Part shown: positions 19,871-29,654 of the stretch, piece after piece
How positions within the stretch are numbered: position 1 is the first letter of the stretch
How the letters are laid out: the number at the start of each line of letters is the position of its first letter
Source: Pythium myriotylum
Taxonomy: Eukaryota > Oomycota > Peronosporomycetes > Pythiales > Pythiaceae
DNA length: 64,000 nucleotides
Direction of reading: 5' to 3'
Assembly (NCBI GenBank): GCA_023091665.1
Contig: JALJCQ010000011.1
Location: forward strand, 2,170,001-2,234,000
Position numbers and translations under genes: made by a program
Notes under the pieces: model-generated
Told to the model about the DNA's origin: nothing
What the model saw: the letters and a program-made list of their open reading frames with translations, nothing else
The model's database searches: none

Positions 19871-21478
19871 ATGGCTCCTGGGAGTCCGCAAGTGGCCTAC
19901 TCGGTTGTACCCACGCCGAACGACGACAAAGAGCCAACCTTGGCTCCCGAAGTCCAGGGTAGTCGGTGGAAGCGATGGTACTTCGGTGTGCAAGGCATTC
20001 TCGTCGGTGCTGTGATCGGAATCGGTCTGGGTTACGGCATCCAGCGAGCCAAGCCGTCTGACACGGTGGTCTCTTGGATCGGCATCCCGGGTACTCTCTT
20101 CATTAACGCCATCAAGTGTATCGTGTCGCCGTTGGTGTTTACGAGTCTCGTGGGCGCCATGGTCGACATGATCGAGGCCGGCAAGGCCTCGAGTGCTGGC
20201 TGGCGCACGATTTGTCTGTACCTGATGACCACCGTGATCAGTGTGTTGGAGGGTCTCGTCTGGGTATCCATCTTCCGTCCGGTCTTTCGAGTAGCGTCGC
20301 TGAAGCAGTCAGACACAGTCGCGGAGCTTGTGTTTCAGTGTGACGGCCCCGGATACTACTTAAGCCACGCCAACGGCACAATCACCTGTGCTTACGATGA
20401 GCAATACAACGCAACTTCCACGTTCTCACCGGCCTCCAAGTTCGTTGCTGCGGATATCAACGGGTACTTTGCCAAGGCCAACACGGGCTTCCTCAAGCGT
20501 ACGCTCTCGGAGGCTCTCCAGGGCCAGCTCCAGACTATCGTGCCCAGCAATATCACCACCGCCTTTGCCAACGGCACCATTCTTTCGATCATCGCGTTTG
20601 CAGTCCCCTTCGGCATCGCAATCTCGCGGCTGCCTCATCACTCCAAGGTCGGCGACTTTTTCCGTGACATCAACTCGGTGCTCACGACCATGGTCATGTG
20701 GATCATCGGCTGCACGCCGGTCGCGATCATCTCGCTGCTCGCGTCCGCCATCTCGGAGCAAGACGACCTCAGCGTGCTCGTCTCCAGCGTGGCCTATTAC
20801 GTCGTCGCCTGCATTGGCGCCGACTTCTTCCACGTGTACGTGACGTACCCGATCCTACTCAAGCTCTTCGTGCGCAGCATCAATCCGTACAAGTGGCTCC
20901 TCGCCATGGTGCGCGCGCAGATCTTTGCATTTGGCTGTGCCTCCTCGATGGCGACGCTGCCGATCGTCATTGACTGCATCGATAAGACCAAGCAGGTCTC
21001 GCGCAGCCTCACACGGTTCGTACTCACGCTGGGAGCCACTATCGGCATGGACGGTGGTGGCATCGGCTACCCGATGGCGACCTTCTTCATGGCGGAGGCA
21101 GCGGGGCTCGGCCACCTGATTGGTACTACCGAGTACTTCCTCGTGGCCATCGCGGCGACCATCGGTGCGATCGGCTCGGGCCCTGTGCCAGCGGCCGGCA
21201 TCGTCATGATCATCACCATTTGGAGCAGCGTCTTCCCTGGCGTGCCAGTGCCACCAACGCTCTCGTACATGATCGCGTGCGACTGGCTGCTTGACCGCTT
21301 CGGCACACCCGTGAACGTCATGTGCGACACGGTCGTGTGCCGCATCGTGGCCGAGTGGGTCCACGAGACCACGGAAGAGGATGAAGGCCGCGAGTCTATC
21401 GTCGAGCGCATCACCAGCCACCACCCGGAGATCAAGAACGCGCTACACACGGTCGACGGCGAGAAGCAGATCGTGTAA
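19871..21478 (+). CDS. SLC1-family (DAACS) cation-coupled transporter, paralogue 2
   Basis: 535 residues from the ATG at 19871 (MAPGSPQ). It has the same topology and motifs as paralogue 1, but it is the most divergent of the four and has more G/C-ending codons. TM8 reads CDWLLDRFGTPVNVMCD: Asp394, Asn401 and Asp405 of GltPh are kept, while Arg397 is Gly. TM7 reads ATIGMDGGGIGYP. The N-terminal cytoplasmic region has VVPTPNDDKEP in place of VALTPNETKEP. It probably sits in the plasma membrane. It is convergent with the dioxygenase gene, 108 bp apart. Confidence 0.93.
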   Translation: MAPGSPQVAYSVVPTPNDDKEPTLAPEVQGSRWKRWYFGVQGILVGAVIGIGLGYGIQRAKPSDTVVSWIGIPGTLFINAIKCIVSPLVFTSLVGAMVDMIEAGKASSAGWRTICLYLMTTVISVLEGLVWVSIFRPVFRVASLKQSDTVAELVFQCDGPGYYLSHANGTITCAYDEQYNATSTFSPASKFVAADINGYFAKANTGFLKRTLSEALQGQLQTIVPSNITTAFANGTILSIIAFAVPFGIAISRLPHHSKVGDFFRDINSVLTTMVMWIIGCTPVAIISLLASAISEQDDLSVLVSSVAYYVVACIGADFFHVYVTYPILLKLFVRSINPYKWLLAMVRAQIFAFGCASSMATLPIVIDCIDKTKQVSRSLTRFVLTLGATIGMDGGGIGYPMATFFMAEAAGLGHLIGTTEYFLVAIAATIGAIGSGPVPAAGIVMIITIWSSVFPGVPVPPTLSYMIACDWLLDRFGTPVNVMCDTVVCRIVAEWVHETTEEDEGRESIVERITSHHPEIKNALHTVDGEKQIV

Positions 21479-21586
21479 GGCTGCGTCGATAATGGTGTTC
21501 GTAGGGAGAATGGGGATCGTGTATGTAAGTGACAACAAACAGGACTTTTTATGTGCGATATGATGGTCTCGCTTAATGTGGGCGAT

Positions 21587-22717
21587 CTAGTTGGGGATCG
21601 GCGGAAGCTGGTACGGGTCCTCTGGGTCGTGGATGCGGTAGCGACTAATCTGGAGATCCTCGCCAATCTGGTCGATGTTCCCGATGACCTTGTGGCGACG
21701 GAAGGCGCGCCAGTTGAGCGGTTCGTAGCGAGGCTTCTCGCCAGCTCCGACGACCACGGGCTTGACGTCTGTGTCCAGCGACGGGTTATGGAAGAACGGG
21801 AGTGAGTACCGCTCGTGGGTGCCGCTCGCGCGCACGCGGTGCGGCGTTGCGAGGAACTTGTCGTTCGACCAGACCTGGACAAGATCGCCGATGTTGACCA
21901 CAAACGTGTTTGGGATCGGCGCCACGTCATGCCACTTCTGCGTGCCGCGGTGGAAGACCTGCAGCGAAGCTACGTCGTCGTCCTGCAGCAGCAGCGTGAG
22001 TGCACCTGAGTCGGTATGGTGGTACAGCCCCATGGTCTTTTCGGGCTCCGGCGCGATCGGGTAGTAGTTGAAGCGGAGTCGGCTCGAGTTGTTGTAGAAC
22101 CGTTCCTTGGTCGCGCCGCCCTCTTCGTGCTTAGAGCCGTTGAAGTACTGGTCGAAGAAGTTGACATCTTGGCCAAGCGCGACGGCGAAGAGCTGCAGGA
22201 TACGACGGGCCACCTTTTCCAGGCGCACAAAGTAGTCCTGCACGGTCGCGCGGAACCCCGGGAGGTCGTCTTCGCTGAGCCATTGGTTCTGGTTGTTCTC
22301 GAGGATGCGCGCGTACCCGTTCTCGCTCACGTGCAGGTCTTCATGCTCGGCCGCGATTTCGAAGACCTCTTTCCAGTCGATTTTGTTCTTGGTGAGCTCC
22401 TCGTCAAAGTACCCTCGCGAGTTGTCCTTGCGGCGCCGCGTTTTGTTCTTGATCTCCTTGGGCAGCGCGAAGAAGCTACGTGACGCCGCGCGGATCGTCG
22501 CGATCTGCTCGGGCGTTACCCCATGATTGACAATGTAGAAGAAGCCCCACTCGGATGCCGCGGCGCGTAACTCCTCGATGATACCTCGGAACGGACCCTC
22601 TGGATCCTGGAGTGTGGCCTGGACATCGAGGTCGTCGTTGGCCGCAAGCAGCGGGCCAACATCGATGGTCGGCACGTGCAGCTCCGCCTCTTTGGGTTGG
22701 TCTTCTTGCAACCCCAT
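21587..22717 (-). CDS. 2-oxoglutarate/Fe(II)-dependent dioxygenase (isopenicillin-N-synthase-like)
   Basis: 376 residues with the two-part layout of the family: an N-terminal DIOX_N region (VPTIDVGPLL, WGFFYIVNHGV) and a C-terminal jelly-roll. Iron ligands are visible as His234-x-Asp236 (YHHTDSG) and His293 (ATPHRV); Arg303-x-Ser305 (RYS) is the 2-oxoglutarate-binding pair. Members oxidise small molecules such as hormones, flavonoids and thymine-like compounds; no substrate can be assigned. It interrupts the SLC1 array, which could mean a shared substrate or only insertion by rearrangement. Confidence 0.92.
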   Translation of the reverse strand: MGLQEDQPKEAELHVPTIDVGPLLAANDDLDVQATLQDPEGPFRGIIEELRAAASEWGFFYIVNHGVTPEQIATIRAASRSFFALPKEIKNKTRRRKDNSRGYFDEELTKNKIDWKEVFEIAAEHEDLHVSENGYARILENNQNQWLSEDDLPGFRATVQDYFVRLEKVARRILQLFAVALGQDVNFFDQYFNGSKHEEGGATKERFYNNSSRLRFNYYPIAPEPEKTMGLYHHTDSGALTLLLQDDDVASLQVFHRGTQKWHDVAPIPNTFVVNIGDLVQVWSNDKFLATPHRVRASGTHERYSLPFFHNPSLDTDVKPVVVGAGEKPRYEPLNWRAFRRHKVIGNIDQIGEDLQISRYRIHDPEDPYQLPPIPN

Positions 22718-23556
22718 GGTGTCGCTTTCTCAAGTGAGATCTTTCGAAGACTCTTGCAAGAAGTCGCGTATCTTTGCGTTTTCACCTGCGCAAACACCGC
22801 CGCTCACGCATCAAACCCTGATGCTGCATCGAGCGCCATGTCATCCACGGCGGCGCATCCCGTTGGCTTCTCTTCTCGTCCAAGCCAGATGACTAAAGTT
22901 CCACGGAAGCAGCCTCGCCGTTCTGGTTCCAAGCGACCCCACACCTAAGAACGGGATGCCACTCGTGTTGACAATAGATCCGTCAGCTGCCCGCGCCAGC
23001 AGATCCTCGGGATTTGCTTGCACGCCAGCGAGCAAACCGCCACGTTTAGCGTGACGTGCTCGGCCTCGAAGCGGCGATTCGCTAGCGGCGTGGAGTGAGT
23101 GAGCTTTTGAGTTGTGGTCTGTCAAGCAGGACTTTCCACGAAGCGCACCCTTTCAGTAATCGATGCTGCAGAATAGCGCACGCTGGTTGGCTCGTGGGCA
23201 AGAGGGATGGACTCTACGCGGTCTCAGATCACGGCATCCCAGTCATGCTGCCTCGTCACATGGGCCAAGGCGTTTGGGATCAAACCGACGTTTGTACGCT
23301 CTGTAGATGTGTTGTTCGCTCTGCTTCAACTTCCCCATCTTTGATGATCAACGAAATCGCGACTGTCCTGGCCTCAGCTCGAGATCAGCCAACGTGTGAG
23401 AACGTGCTAATGCTGGGGGGTTTACTAGCACTAGGACTTTGAGACGGATCAATCGTGAGCCGGGACATGAATGGCTGCGAAACGTGCAAACCTGCACCAG
23501 GGCAGTTCAAAGTCCTTAAATTGTCCGGTTTAACTGCATCCTTGACTCCAAGGTAG
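22718..23556. other. Intergenic region with a duplicated upstream block
   Basis: About 840 bp between the dioxygenase and SLC1 paralogue 3. No gene is supported. Positions 23101-23190 resemble 25494-25600 upstream of paralogue 4: both have GAGCTTTTGA and the identical 18-mer CCTTTCAGTAATCGATGC, at 23149-23166 and 25552-25569. Confidence 0.55.
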
Positions 23557-23574
23557 GCTCATTTCCCAATCTTT
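23557..23574 (+). promoter_or_regulatory. INR-FPR core promoter, SLC1 paralogue 3
   Basis: GCTCATTTCCCAATCTTT, almost an exact match to the published oomycete core promoter GCTCATTYYNCAWTTT, about 31 bp upstream of the ATG. Confidence 0.7.
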
Positions 23575-23604
23575 GCTGTGTCTCGGACCTCGCATCGTCA
23601 AACA

Positions 23605-25215
23605 ATGGCCCCAACGACTCCACAGCAGACCTACTCGGTGGCACTCACGCCAAACGAGACCAAGGAACCGGTCGTGTCTGGACCCGAGTCCATCGGCAGC
23701 AAGCTCAAGCGATGGTACTTTGGCATCCAAGGCATCCTGGTTGGCGCTGTGCTCGGCATTTTGCTCGGTTACTTCATCCAGAAGGCAAAGCCGTCGGCTA
23801 CCGTCGTATCGTGGATCGGCATCCCTGGTACCCTCTTCATCAACGCCGTCAAGTGTCTTGTGTCGCCATTGGTGTTCACGAGTCTTATTGGCGGCATGGT
23901 AGACATGATTGAGGCTGGCAAGGCATCGAGTGCTGGCTGGCGCACGATTTGTCTCTACTTGGTCTTCGTCTTCATCAGCACACTCGAGGGCATAACCTGG
24001 TTGACTATCTTCCGCTCCTCATTCCGCGTCTCCAAAGTTCAAGACTCAACCGTAACTGCAGCGTTCGCCTTCCAGTGTGACAAACCTAGATACTACTTGA
24101 CTCATGTCAACAGCACGATCACCTGTGCCTTTGATGCCGTACGCAACGCCAGTTCGGCTTTCGCCAACTCCTCCAAGTTCATCGCCACCGACATCAACGG
24201 GTACTTCACCAAGGCAAGTGCAGGATACACCAAGCGCTCGCTATCGGAGGCGATCCAGAGCCAGCTCCAAACGATCGTACCAAGCAACATCACCACGGCT
24301 TTTGCCAACGGCACGATCCTTTCGATCATCTCGTTTGCAGTCCCCTTCGGCATCGCCATCTCTCGTCTTCCTCGGCACTCTCGTGTTGCTGACTTCTTCC
24401 GAGACATCAACACGGTTCTCTCGACCATGGTGATGTGGGTGATTGGTTGCACGCCGGTCGCTATCGTGTCGTTGATGTCTTCAGCCATCTCCCAGCAAGA
24501 AGATCTCGGTGTCTTGGTGTCGAGCGTTTCGTTTTACATCCTAGCCAAGTTCACAGGTTATGTCTTCCACACGTACGTGACATATCCGATCCTTCTCAAG
24601 CTTCTCGTGCGCAGCATCAACCCATACAAGTGGCTTTTCGCGATGGCGCGTGCACAGATCTTCGCGTTTGGTTGCGCGTCGTCCATGGCCACGCTGCCCA
24701 TTGTCATCGATTGCGTGGACAAGACAAAGAAGATATCTCGCAGCCTCACGCGGTTTGTGCTCACGCTCGGCGCGACCATTGGCATGGATGGTGGTGCGAT
24801 TGGCTTTCCCATTGCCACATTCTTCATGGCCGAATCTGCTGGTCTAGGCCATTTGATTGGTACGAGCGAGTACTTCCTCGTGGTCATTGCATCGACAATC
24901 GGTGCCGTAGGTGTCGGTCCGGTCCCAGCTGCTGCTATTGTCATGGTCATCACGATCTGGAGCAGTGTTTTTCCGGGTGTCCCGGTCCCGTCGACGCTCT
25001 CATATATTGTCGCGTGCGACTGGCTCACCGACCGCATGAGCACAACCGTAAATGTTATATGCGATCCGGTAGTGTTACGCATCGTGGCCGAGTGGGTTGG
25101 TGAGGCGACAGACGAGGACGCCGAGCGCGAGTCGACGGTGGAGCGCCTGACGAGCCACAACCCGGAGCTCAAGGAAGCGCTGGAGGTCTCGGATACGCAG
25201 AAGATTGCTGCGTAA
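23605..25215 (+). CDS. SLC1-family (DAACS) cation-coupled transporter, paralogue 3
   Basis: 536 residues from the ATG at 23605 (MAPTTPQ). Motifs: IGIPGTLFINAVKCLVSPL, GCASSMATLP, ATIGMDGGAIGFP, VGVGPVPAAA, CDWLTDRMSTTVNVICD. The Arg397-equivalent is Ser. The sequon-rich loop after TM4 is FQCDKPRYYLTHV..., where paralogues 1 and 4 have GPGYY. The TM8 end ICDPVVLR differs from MCDTVVCR in the other three. The first 300 bp of coding sequence are identical to paralogue 4 (positions 23644-23948), which points to recent gene conversion or duplication. Confidence 0.93.
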   Translation: MAPTTPQQTYSVALTPNETKEPVVSGPESIGSKLKRWYFGIQGILVGAVLGILLGYFIQKAKPSATVVSWIGIPGTLFINAVKCLVSPLVFTSLIGGMVDMIEAGKASSAGWRTICLYLVFVFISTLEGITWLTIFRSSFRVSKVQDSTVTAAFAFQCDKPRYYLTHVNSTITCAFDAVRNASSAFANSSKFIATDINGYFTKASAGYTKRSLSEAIQSQLQTIVPSNITTAFANGTILSIISFAVPFGIAISRLPRHSRVADFFRDINTVLSTMVMWVIGCTPVAIVSLMSSAISQQEDLGVLVSSVSFYILAKFTGYVFHTYVTYPILLKLLVRSINPYKWLFAMARAQIFAFGCASSMATLPIVIDCVDKTKKISRSLTRFVLTLGATIGMDGGAIGFPIATFFMAESAGLGHLIGTSEYFLVVIASTIGAVGVGPVPAAAIVMVITIWSSVFPGVPVPSTLSYIVACDWLTDRMSTTVNVICDPVVLRIVAEWVGEATDEDAERESTVERLTSHNPELKEALEVSDTQKIAA

Positions 25216-25883
25216 GCGGGCTTGCTCGTGGCAGCTTGTGTCTTTGTCCATGGCTCAAGCAGAATTCACATTGCATGGTAATAGAGCACGTACACTGTAC
25301 ATACTTCAGCATCCTGTTCTGGTTCCAGTGAGGGTAAATCCTAGAACGGGATATGAACACTTCCTGAGCTGGGCTGACTCACGTTGACATAAGGCCACCA
25401 GAGCCGAAGGAGCGAACCATCGATCGCCATGGCACTGTAGAAGGTGACGTGCGCGCCCAGCGTCTAGCGATTCGCTCGTTGCTTGGACCGAGCGAGCTTT
25501 TGAATTGTGGTTGCCGCGTGAGACTGTCCACGTCAATACCTTAGTGCAAATCCTTTCAGTAATCGATGCGTCAAGATGCCGCGATGTGGTTGGCTGATTC
25601 GCTCGATAGATGCGGTTTCTTGGTGCATGCATGCGCAAATTGGACAGCTGAGAGCCCATCTCCGAGCGATCAATTAGTTGACAAAGCTGTGTGCTGTATC
25701 TTGGAGAGGTGCAGCTGATAGGTGGTGAAACATGTTGGGAGCCCGACATCACTCACGGCAGCAGAGCTACCGCGGGCAGCCAGAGCACTGAGCTAAGTGC
25801 CTCAGTTACTAGGCAGAGGGCCCAACTCCTCCTTGCCAACCTTTCCAACGAAGGCTATCGCGCCTTCTCCACTTCATTCAGTT
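25216..25883. other. Intergenic region between SLC1 paralogues 3 and 4
   Basis: No gene is supported. It holds the second copy of the upstream block (25494-25600), related to 23101-23190. The duplicated unit therefore included promoter-side DNA as well as coding sequence. Confidence 0.5.
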
Positions 25884-25896
25884 CTCATTCTGCGTT
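25884..25896 (+). promoter_or_regulatory. INR-like element, SLC1 paralogue 4
   Basis: CTCATTCTGCGTT, a weaker match to the oomycete initiator, about 30 bp upstream of the ATG at 25926. Confidence 0.4.
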
Positions 25897-25925
25897 GTCC
25901 ACCAAAAGCAAATCACTTGATTCCG

Positions 25926-27536
25926 ATGGCTCTTGCAAGTCCACAGCAGGCCTACTCAGTGGCTCTCACGCCAAACGAGACCAAGGAACCGGTCGTGTCT
26001 GGACCCGAGTCCATCGGCAGCAAGCTCAAGCGATGGTACTTTGGCATCCAAGGCATCCTGGTTGGCGCTGTGCTCGGCATTTTGCTCGGTTACTTCATCC
26101 AGAAGGCAAAGCCGTCGGCTACCGTCGTATCGTGGATCGGCATCCCTGGTACCCTCTTCATCAACGCCGTCAAGTGTCTTGTGTCGCCATTGGTGTTCAC
26201 GAGTCTTATTGGCGGCATGGTAGACATGATTGAGGCTGGCAAGGCATCGAGTGCTGGCTGGCGCACGATCTGCTTGTACATGATGACCACGGTCATCAGC
26301 ACATTGGAAGGTGTGACGTGGCTGACAATCTTCCGCCCGGCATTTCGAGTGTCGAAGGTCCAAGAATCGGAGAAAGTTGCTGCTCTCGCTTTTCAGTGCG
26401 ATGGTCCGGGATACTACCTTACACAAGTCAACGGCACGATCACCTGTGCCTTTGACGCAGTCCATAACGCCAGCTCAGCCTTCTCCAACTCTTCCAAGTT
26501 TATTGCCACCGACATCAACGGATACTTCGCGAAGGCCAGCACGGGATACACAAAACGTACTCTGTCTCAAGCAATTCAGAGCCAGCTCCAAACGATCGTC
26601 CCAAGCAACATTACCACGGCTTTCGCCAACGGCACAATCCTCTCCATCATCATGTTCGCCATCCCCTTCGGCATTGCCATCTCTCGCCTGCCTCGCCACT
26701 CTGGCGTAGCTGATTTCTTCCGTGATATCAACACGGTTCTCTCGACCATGGTGATGTGGGTGATTGGTTGCACGCCGGTCGCCATTACCTCTCTACTGTC
26801 GTCTGCCATCTCAGAGCAGGAAGACCTCAGCGTCCTCGTCTCGAGTGTGTCGTTTTACATTCTGGCCAAGTTCACCGGTTATGTCTTCCACACGTACGTC
26901 ACGTACCCCATCCTGCTCAAGCTCTTCATCCGCAGTATCAACCCATACAAGTGGCTCTTCGCGATGGCGCGCGCACAGATCTTCGCGTTTGGCTGTGCTT
27001 CCTCGATGGCAACCCTCCCGATCGTGATCGACTGCATCGATCGAACCAAGAAGGTTTCTCGCAGCCTCACGCGATTCGTGCTCACGCTCGGCGCGACGAT
27101 CGGTATGGACGGCGGCGCGATTGATTTCCCGATTGCCACATTCTTCATGGCCGAGTCTGCCGGCCTCGGTCATTTGATCGGCACGACTGAGTACTTCCTC
27201 GTGATCATCGTATCGACGATTGGAGCTGTCGGTGCCGGGCCAGTACCCGCTGGTGGTATCGTCATGGTTATCACCATTTGGGGGAGCGTGTTCCCGAGCG
27301 TGCCCATCCCGTCCACGCTCTCGTACATCGTCGCGTGCGACTGGCTCACCGACCGCATGAGCACACCAGTCAACGTCATGTGTGACACGGTCGTGTGCCG
27401 CATCGTGGCCGAGTGGGTCGGCGAGACGACAGACGAGGACGCCGAGCGTGAGTCGACAGTGGAGCGCCTGACGAGCCACAACCCGGAGCTCAAGGACGCG
27501 CTCGAGGTCTCAGATGTGCAGAAGATCGTAGCGTGA
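25926..27536 (+). CDS. SLC1-family (DAACS) cation-coupled transporter, paralogue 4 (mosaic)
   Basis: 536 residues from the ATG at 25926 (MALASPQ). Same fold and motifs; TM7 reads ATIGMDGGAIDFP, where the Asp after Ile is Gly in the other three copies, and TM8 reads CDWLTDRMSTPVNVMCD. The DNA is a patchwork: 25965-26269 is identical to paralogue 3, 26406-26695 is identical to the reverse strand of paralogue 1 (18231-17942), and about 55 bp around 26730-26783 again match paralogue 3. The reading frame is intact, so it is probably functional. Confidence 0.93.
   Translation: MALASPQQAYSVALTPNETKEPVVSGPESIGSKLKRWYFGIQGILVGAVLGILLGYFIQKAKPSATVVSWIGIPGTLFINAVKCLVSPLVFTSLIGGMVDMIEAGKASSAGWRTICLYMMTTVISTLEGVTWLTIFRPAFRVSKVQESEKVAALAFQCDGPGYYLTQVNGTITCAFDAVHNASSAFSNSSKFIATDINGYFAKASTGYTKRTLSQAIQSQLQTIVPSNITTAFANGTILSIIMFAIPFGIAISRLPRHSGVADFFRDINTVLSTMVMWVIGCTPVAITSLLSSAISEQEDLSVLVSSVSFYILAKFTGYVFHTYVTYPILLKLFIRSINPYKWLFAMARAQIFAFGCASSMATLPIVIDCIDRTKKVSRSLTRFVLTLGATIGMDGGAIDFPIATFFMAESAGLGHLIGTTEYFLVIIVSTIGAVGAGPVPAGGIVMVITIWGSVFPSVPIPSTLSYIVACDWLTDRMSTPVNVMCDTVVCRIVAEWVGETTDEDAERESTVERLTSHNPELKDALEVSDVQKIVA
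25965..26269 (+). repeat. 305-bp tract identical to SLC1 paralogue 3
   Basis: Base-for-base identical to 23644-23948 by direct comparison, with divergence resuming immediately on both sides. Confidence 0.9.
26406..26695 (+). repeat. 290-bp tract identical to SLC1 paralogue 1 (inverted)
   Basis: Identical to the reverse complement of 17942-18231 by direct comparison, with mismatches at both borders. The two copies are inverted and about 8.2 kb apart. Confidence 0.9.
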
Positions 27537-27931
27537 GAAGAGCTCACGTGAGACTCGCGCATTTTCCATATCAGTAGACTCAGGTAAACCAATCAACGTG
27601 GTAATACATGTACCCATGTCATTTTCATCCAATCAAAAGTATCCATTGGCCTTTTGGCCACCTTGATGGTGACATAAAAATGTGCTGAAACGCCGAAAAC
27701 ATCGAATCGACACGGCGAGAAAAACGGCTTGGCGAGGAAATTCTCGTTCATACGATTGGCTAAATTTTCGTTATGGAGTGTATCCATTGGACAAAATGTC
27801 CCCAAGAGGCCTGGGGCAACTGAGCTCACCATCGGAACTGATCTCTTGGCAAGTGGCAAAGACAAGATTCCTCCGAGTCGTCGACGAGGCGGTCGTGTCG
27901 AAGTTGCGCGAGCGTATCTGCACGCCCGACC
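27537..27931. other. Intergenic region with CCAAT boxes
   Basis: About 395 bp between SLC1 paralogue 4 and the IFRD gene, in the same orientation. It contains several CCAAT/ATTGG pentamers (about 27591-27760). No gene is seen. Confidence 0.45.
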
Positions 27932-29593
27932 ATGGCCAAGAAGCGCGGAGGAGGTGCGTGGCCGCGGCTCCAGAACCGCATTCGCGCTGCGCCATGACCG
28001 TCGCGTACGCTACAGGCCGCCGCATGCGGCAGGACGAGTCCGACGACGACGACGCCGTGTCGCTCGCGTCCATTGAGACAGGCCGCACGTTCGCCTCCGA
28101 GGACGCCGAGTTCTACGACACATACACCAAGAGCGAGGGCGACGACGAGTCGATCGAAGAAGCCGTCGAGGAGCTCACCGAAAAGAGGTCAGTTGGACCT
28201 CACAGGTGGATCCGATCCGCTGAGGACTCGCGGCTCATCATGGGAGGGATCTTGTCTTAGAACTACCACGCGAGTCGCTGCGTTGCAGAAGCTGTACAAG
28301 TTCCTGCTCCAGTACCTGCCGCCGGACAGCATCTCGGAGACGTGGGTGATGCAACGTTTCTGGATGTATTTGAAGGAGCCCTCGATTGACGTGGATGGTT
28401 GCGGGCTGTAGCTTTGTGAGCAACGTGCTCTCGTGCCTTCGCCGACCCACCGAAGAGGAAGCCGTGGTGGGGGCAAACATCTTGGCGGTCATGAGTCTGA
28501 TCTTTGGATCCGATGACGAGCGATTCTTCCAACGGTCGAAGAACGTCTTAGAACCGTTGGCAAAGTCGGCACGGAACCCCAAGGTCAAGGCTACGGTAGG
28601 GGCTCCACTCCAGAAGCCAGTCGATGACGCTTTCTTAAGATATCGTTACGCGTTAGGCCTTGCAATCGCTGGCGATGATTTGCTTCGTTTGCGCTGTCGA
28701 AGACGAGAACCCGGATGAATTGTTGGTACTTCTCGACAAGTACTTCGACCTGAAGATTGCTGGTCCGATTTGCTCCAGTGCGCTTCTGGCGTGGGGTCTC
28801 ACAGCGTCCAGTTTCCCCGATGAGCATCTGGCAACGGAAGAATTCATCGACAGGTGAGATACTACGAACGGTGCCTGTACTCGGTTTGCCAATAGCTCAC
28901 AGATACGTTCAATGGCCAGTTATCTCCCACAGTTCTTGGTGCTCTTGGACCATTCAGACGTCGAGGTGCGTTCCGCCGCTGGTGAGAACATTGCTCTGTT
29001 GTTCGAGAGCGCCCAGAAATGCGGCGTGACCCTGCCCTGCGACGTCGAGATCGTGGAGAAATTCCGCACCATGAGTAAGGACAGCAGCAAGAAGAACAGC
29101 AAGAAAGACCGTAAGGTTCAACGCTCGGTGTTCCGCGATATTCATGGCACGCTGGCGGTAAGATTGTGAGCTGGTTATCGGGTTATCTTCGATTCCATGC
29201 TGATGAGTTGGCGATCTCTTAGAATGGCGATTCTCCGCAAGTCACTTTCACCGTGAAGAACGACCAGCTCGACGTGAGCTCGTGGAAGTCGGTGATTCAG
29301 TTTGAGGCAATGAAGAACTTTTTGCGGACGGGGTTTCAGGAACACATCAAGTACAACAATGCGCTAAGGCATTTGCTGGATCTTCCTGAAACGTTGGAAG
29401 ATCGCGCCAACGATCGAGTGAGTTCTCTTGTCGTACCGTGGATGAACAGATAGATCTCTAATCGCTTGTGTGATTTCAACAGCGTGATGTGTTCGACAAG
29501 AAGTCGGCCTCGCGAAAGCAGCGCAGCAACGAGATCAAAGACGACCGAAAGCGCAAGCAGCACCTTCAGGAGTCCTTCCTGGACGAGTACTAG
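27932..29593 (+). CDS. Interferon-related developmental regulator (IFRD) family protein
   Basis: Eight exons by my model: 27932-27953, 28016-28187, 28261-28341, 28412-28595, 28657-28853, 28896-29157, 29223-29417 and 29483-29593. All phases agree, giving 407 residues. The N-terminus is acidic. Helical-repeat segments follow (TTRVAALQKLYKFLLQYL, GANILAVMSLIFG). Then come the IFRD hallmarks SAAGENIALLFE and KVQRSVFRDI, a C-terminal IFRD domain (SWKSVIQFEAMKNFLRTGF, YNNALRHLL) and a basic tail ending FLDEY. IFRD proteins act as transcriptional co-regulators and, more recently, as inactive-ribosome factors; the role here is inferred from the family. Introns are 42-73 nt. It is convergent with the next gene, 61 bp apart. 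Confidence 0.88.
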
Positions 29594-29654
29594 CCCTTGA
29601 TTTTTCGGTTAAACCTAGCCAAAAATGCAGATTTCTATTCCGTGTTTTCCCTAG

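Noticed and set aside
17101..27536. Transposon-driven origin of the SLC1 array
   Set aside because: No terminal repeats, transposase or reverse-transcriptase fragments are visible; identity tracts lie inside genes and fit conversion better.
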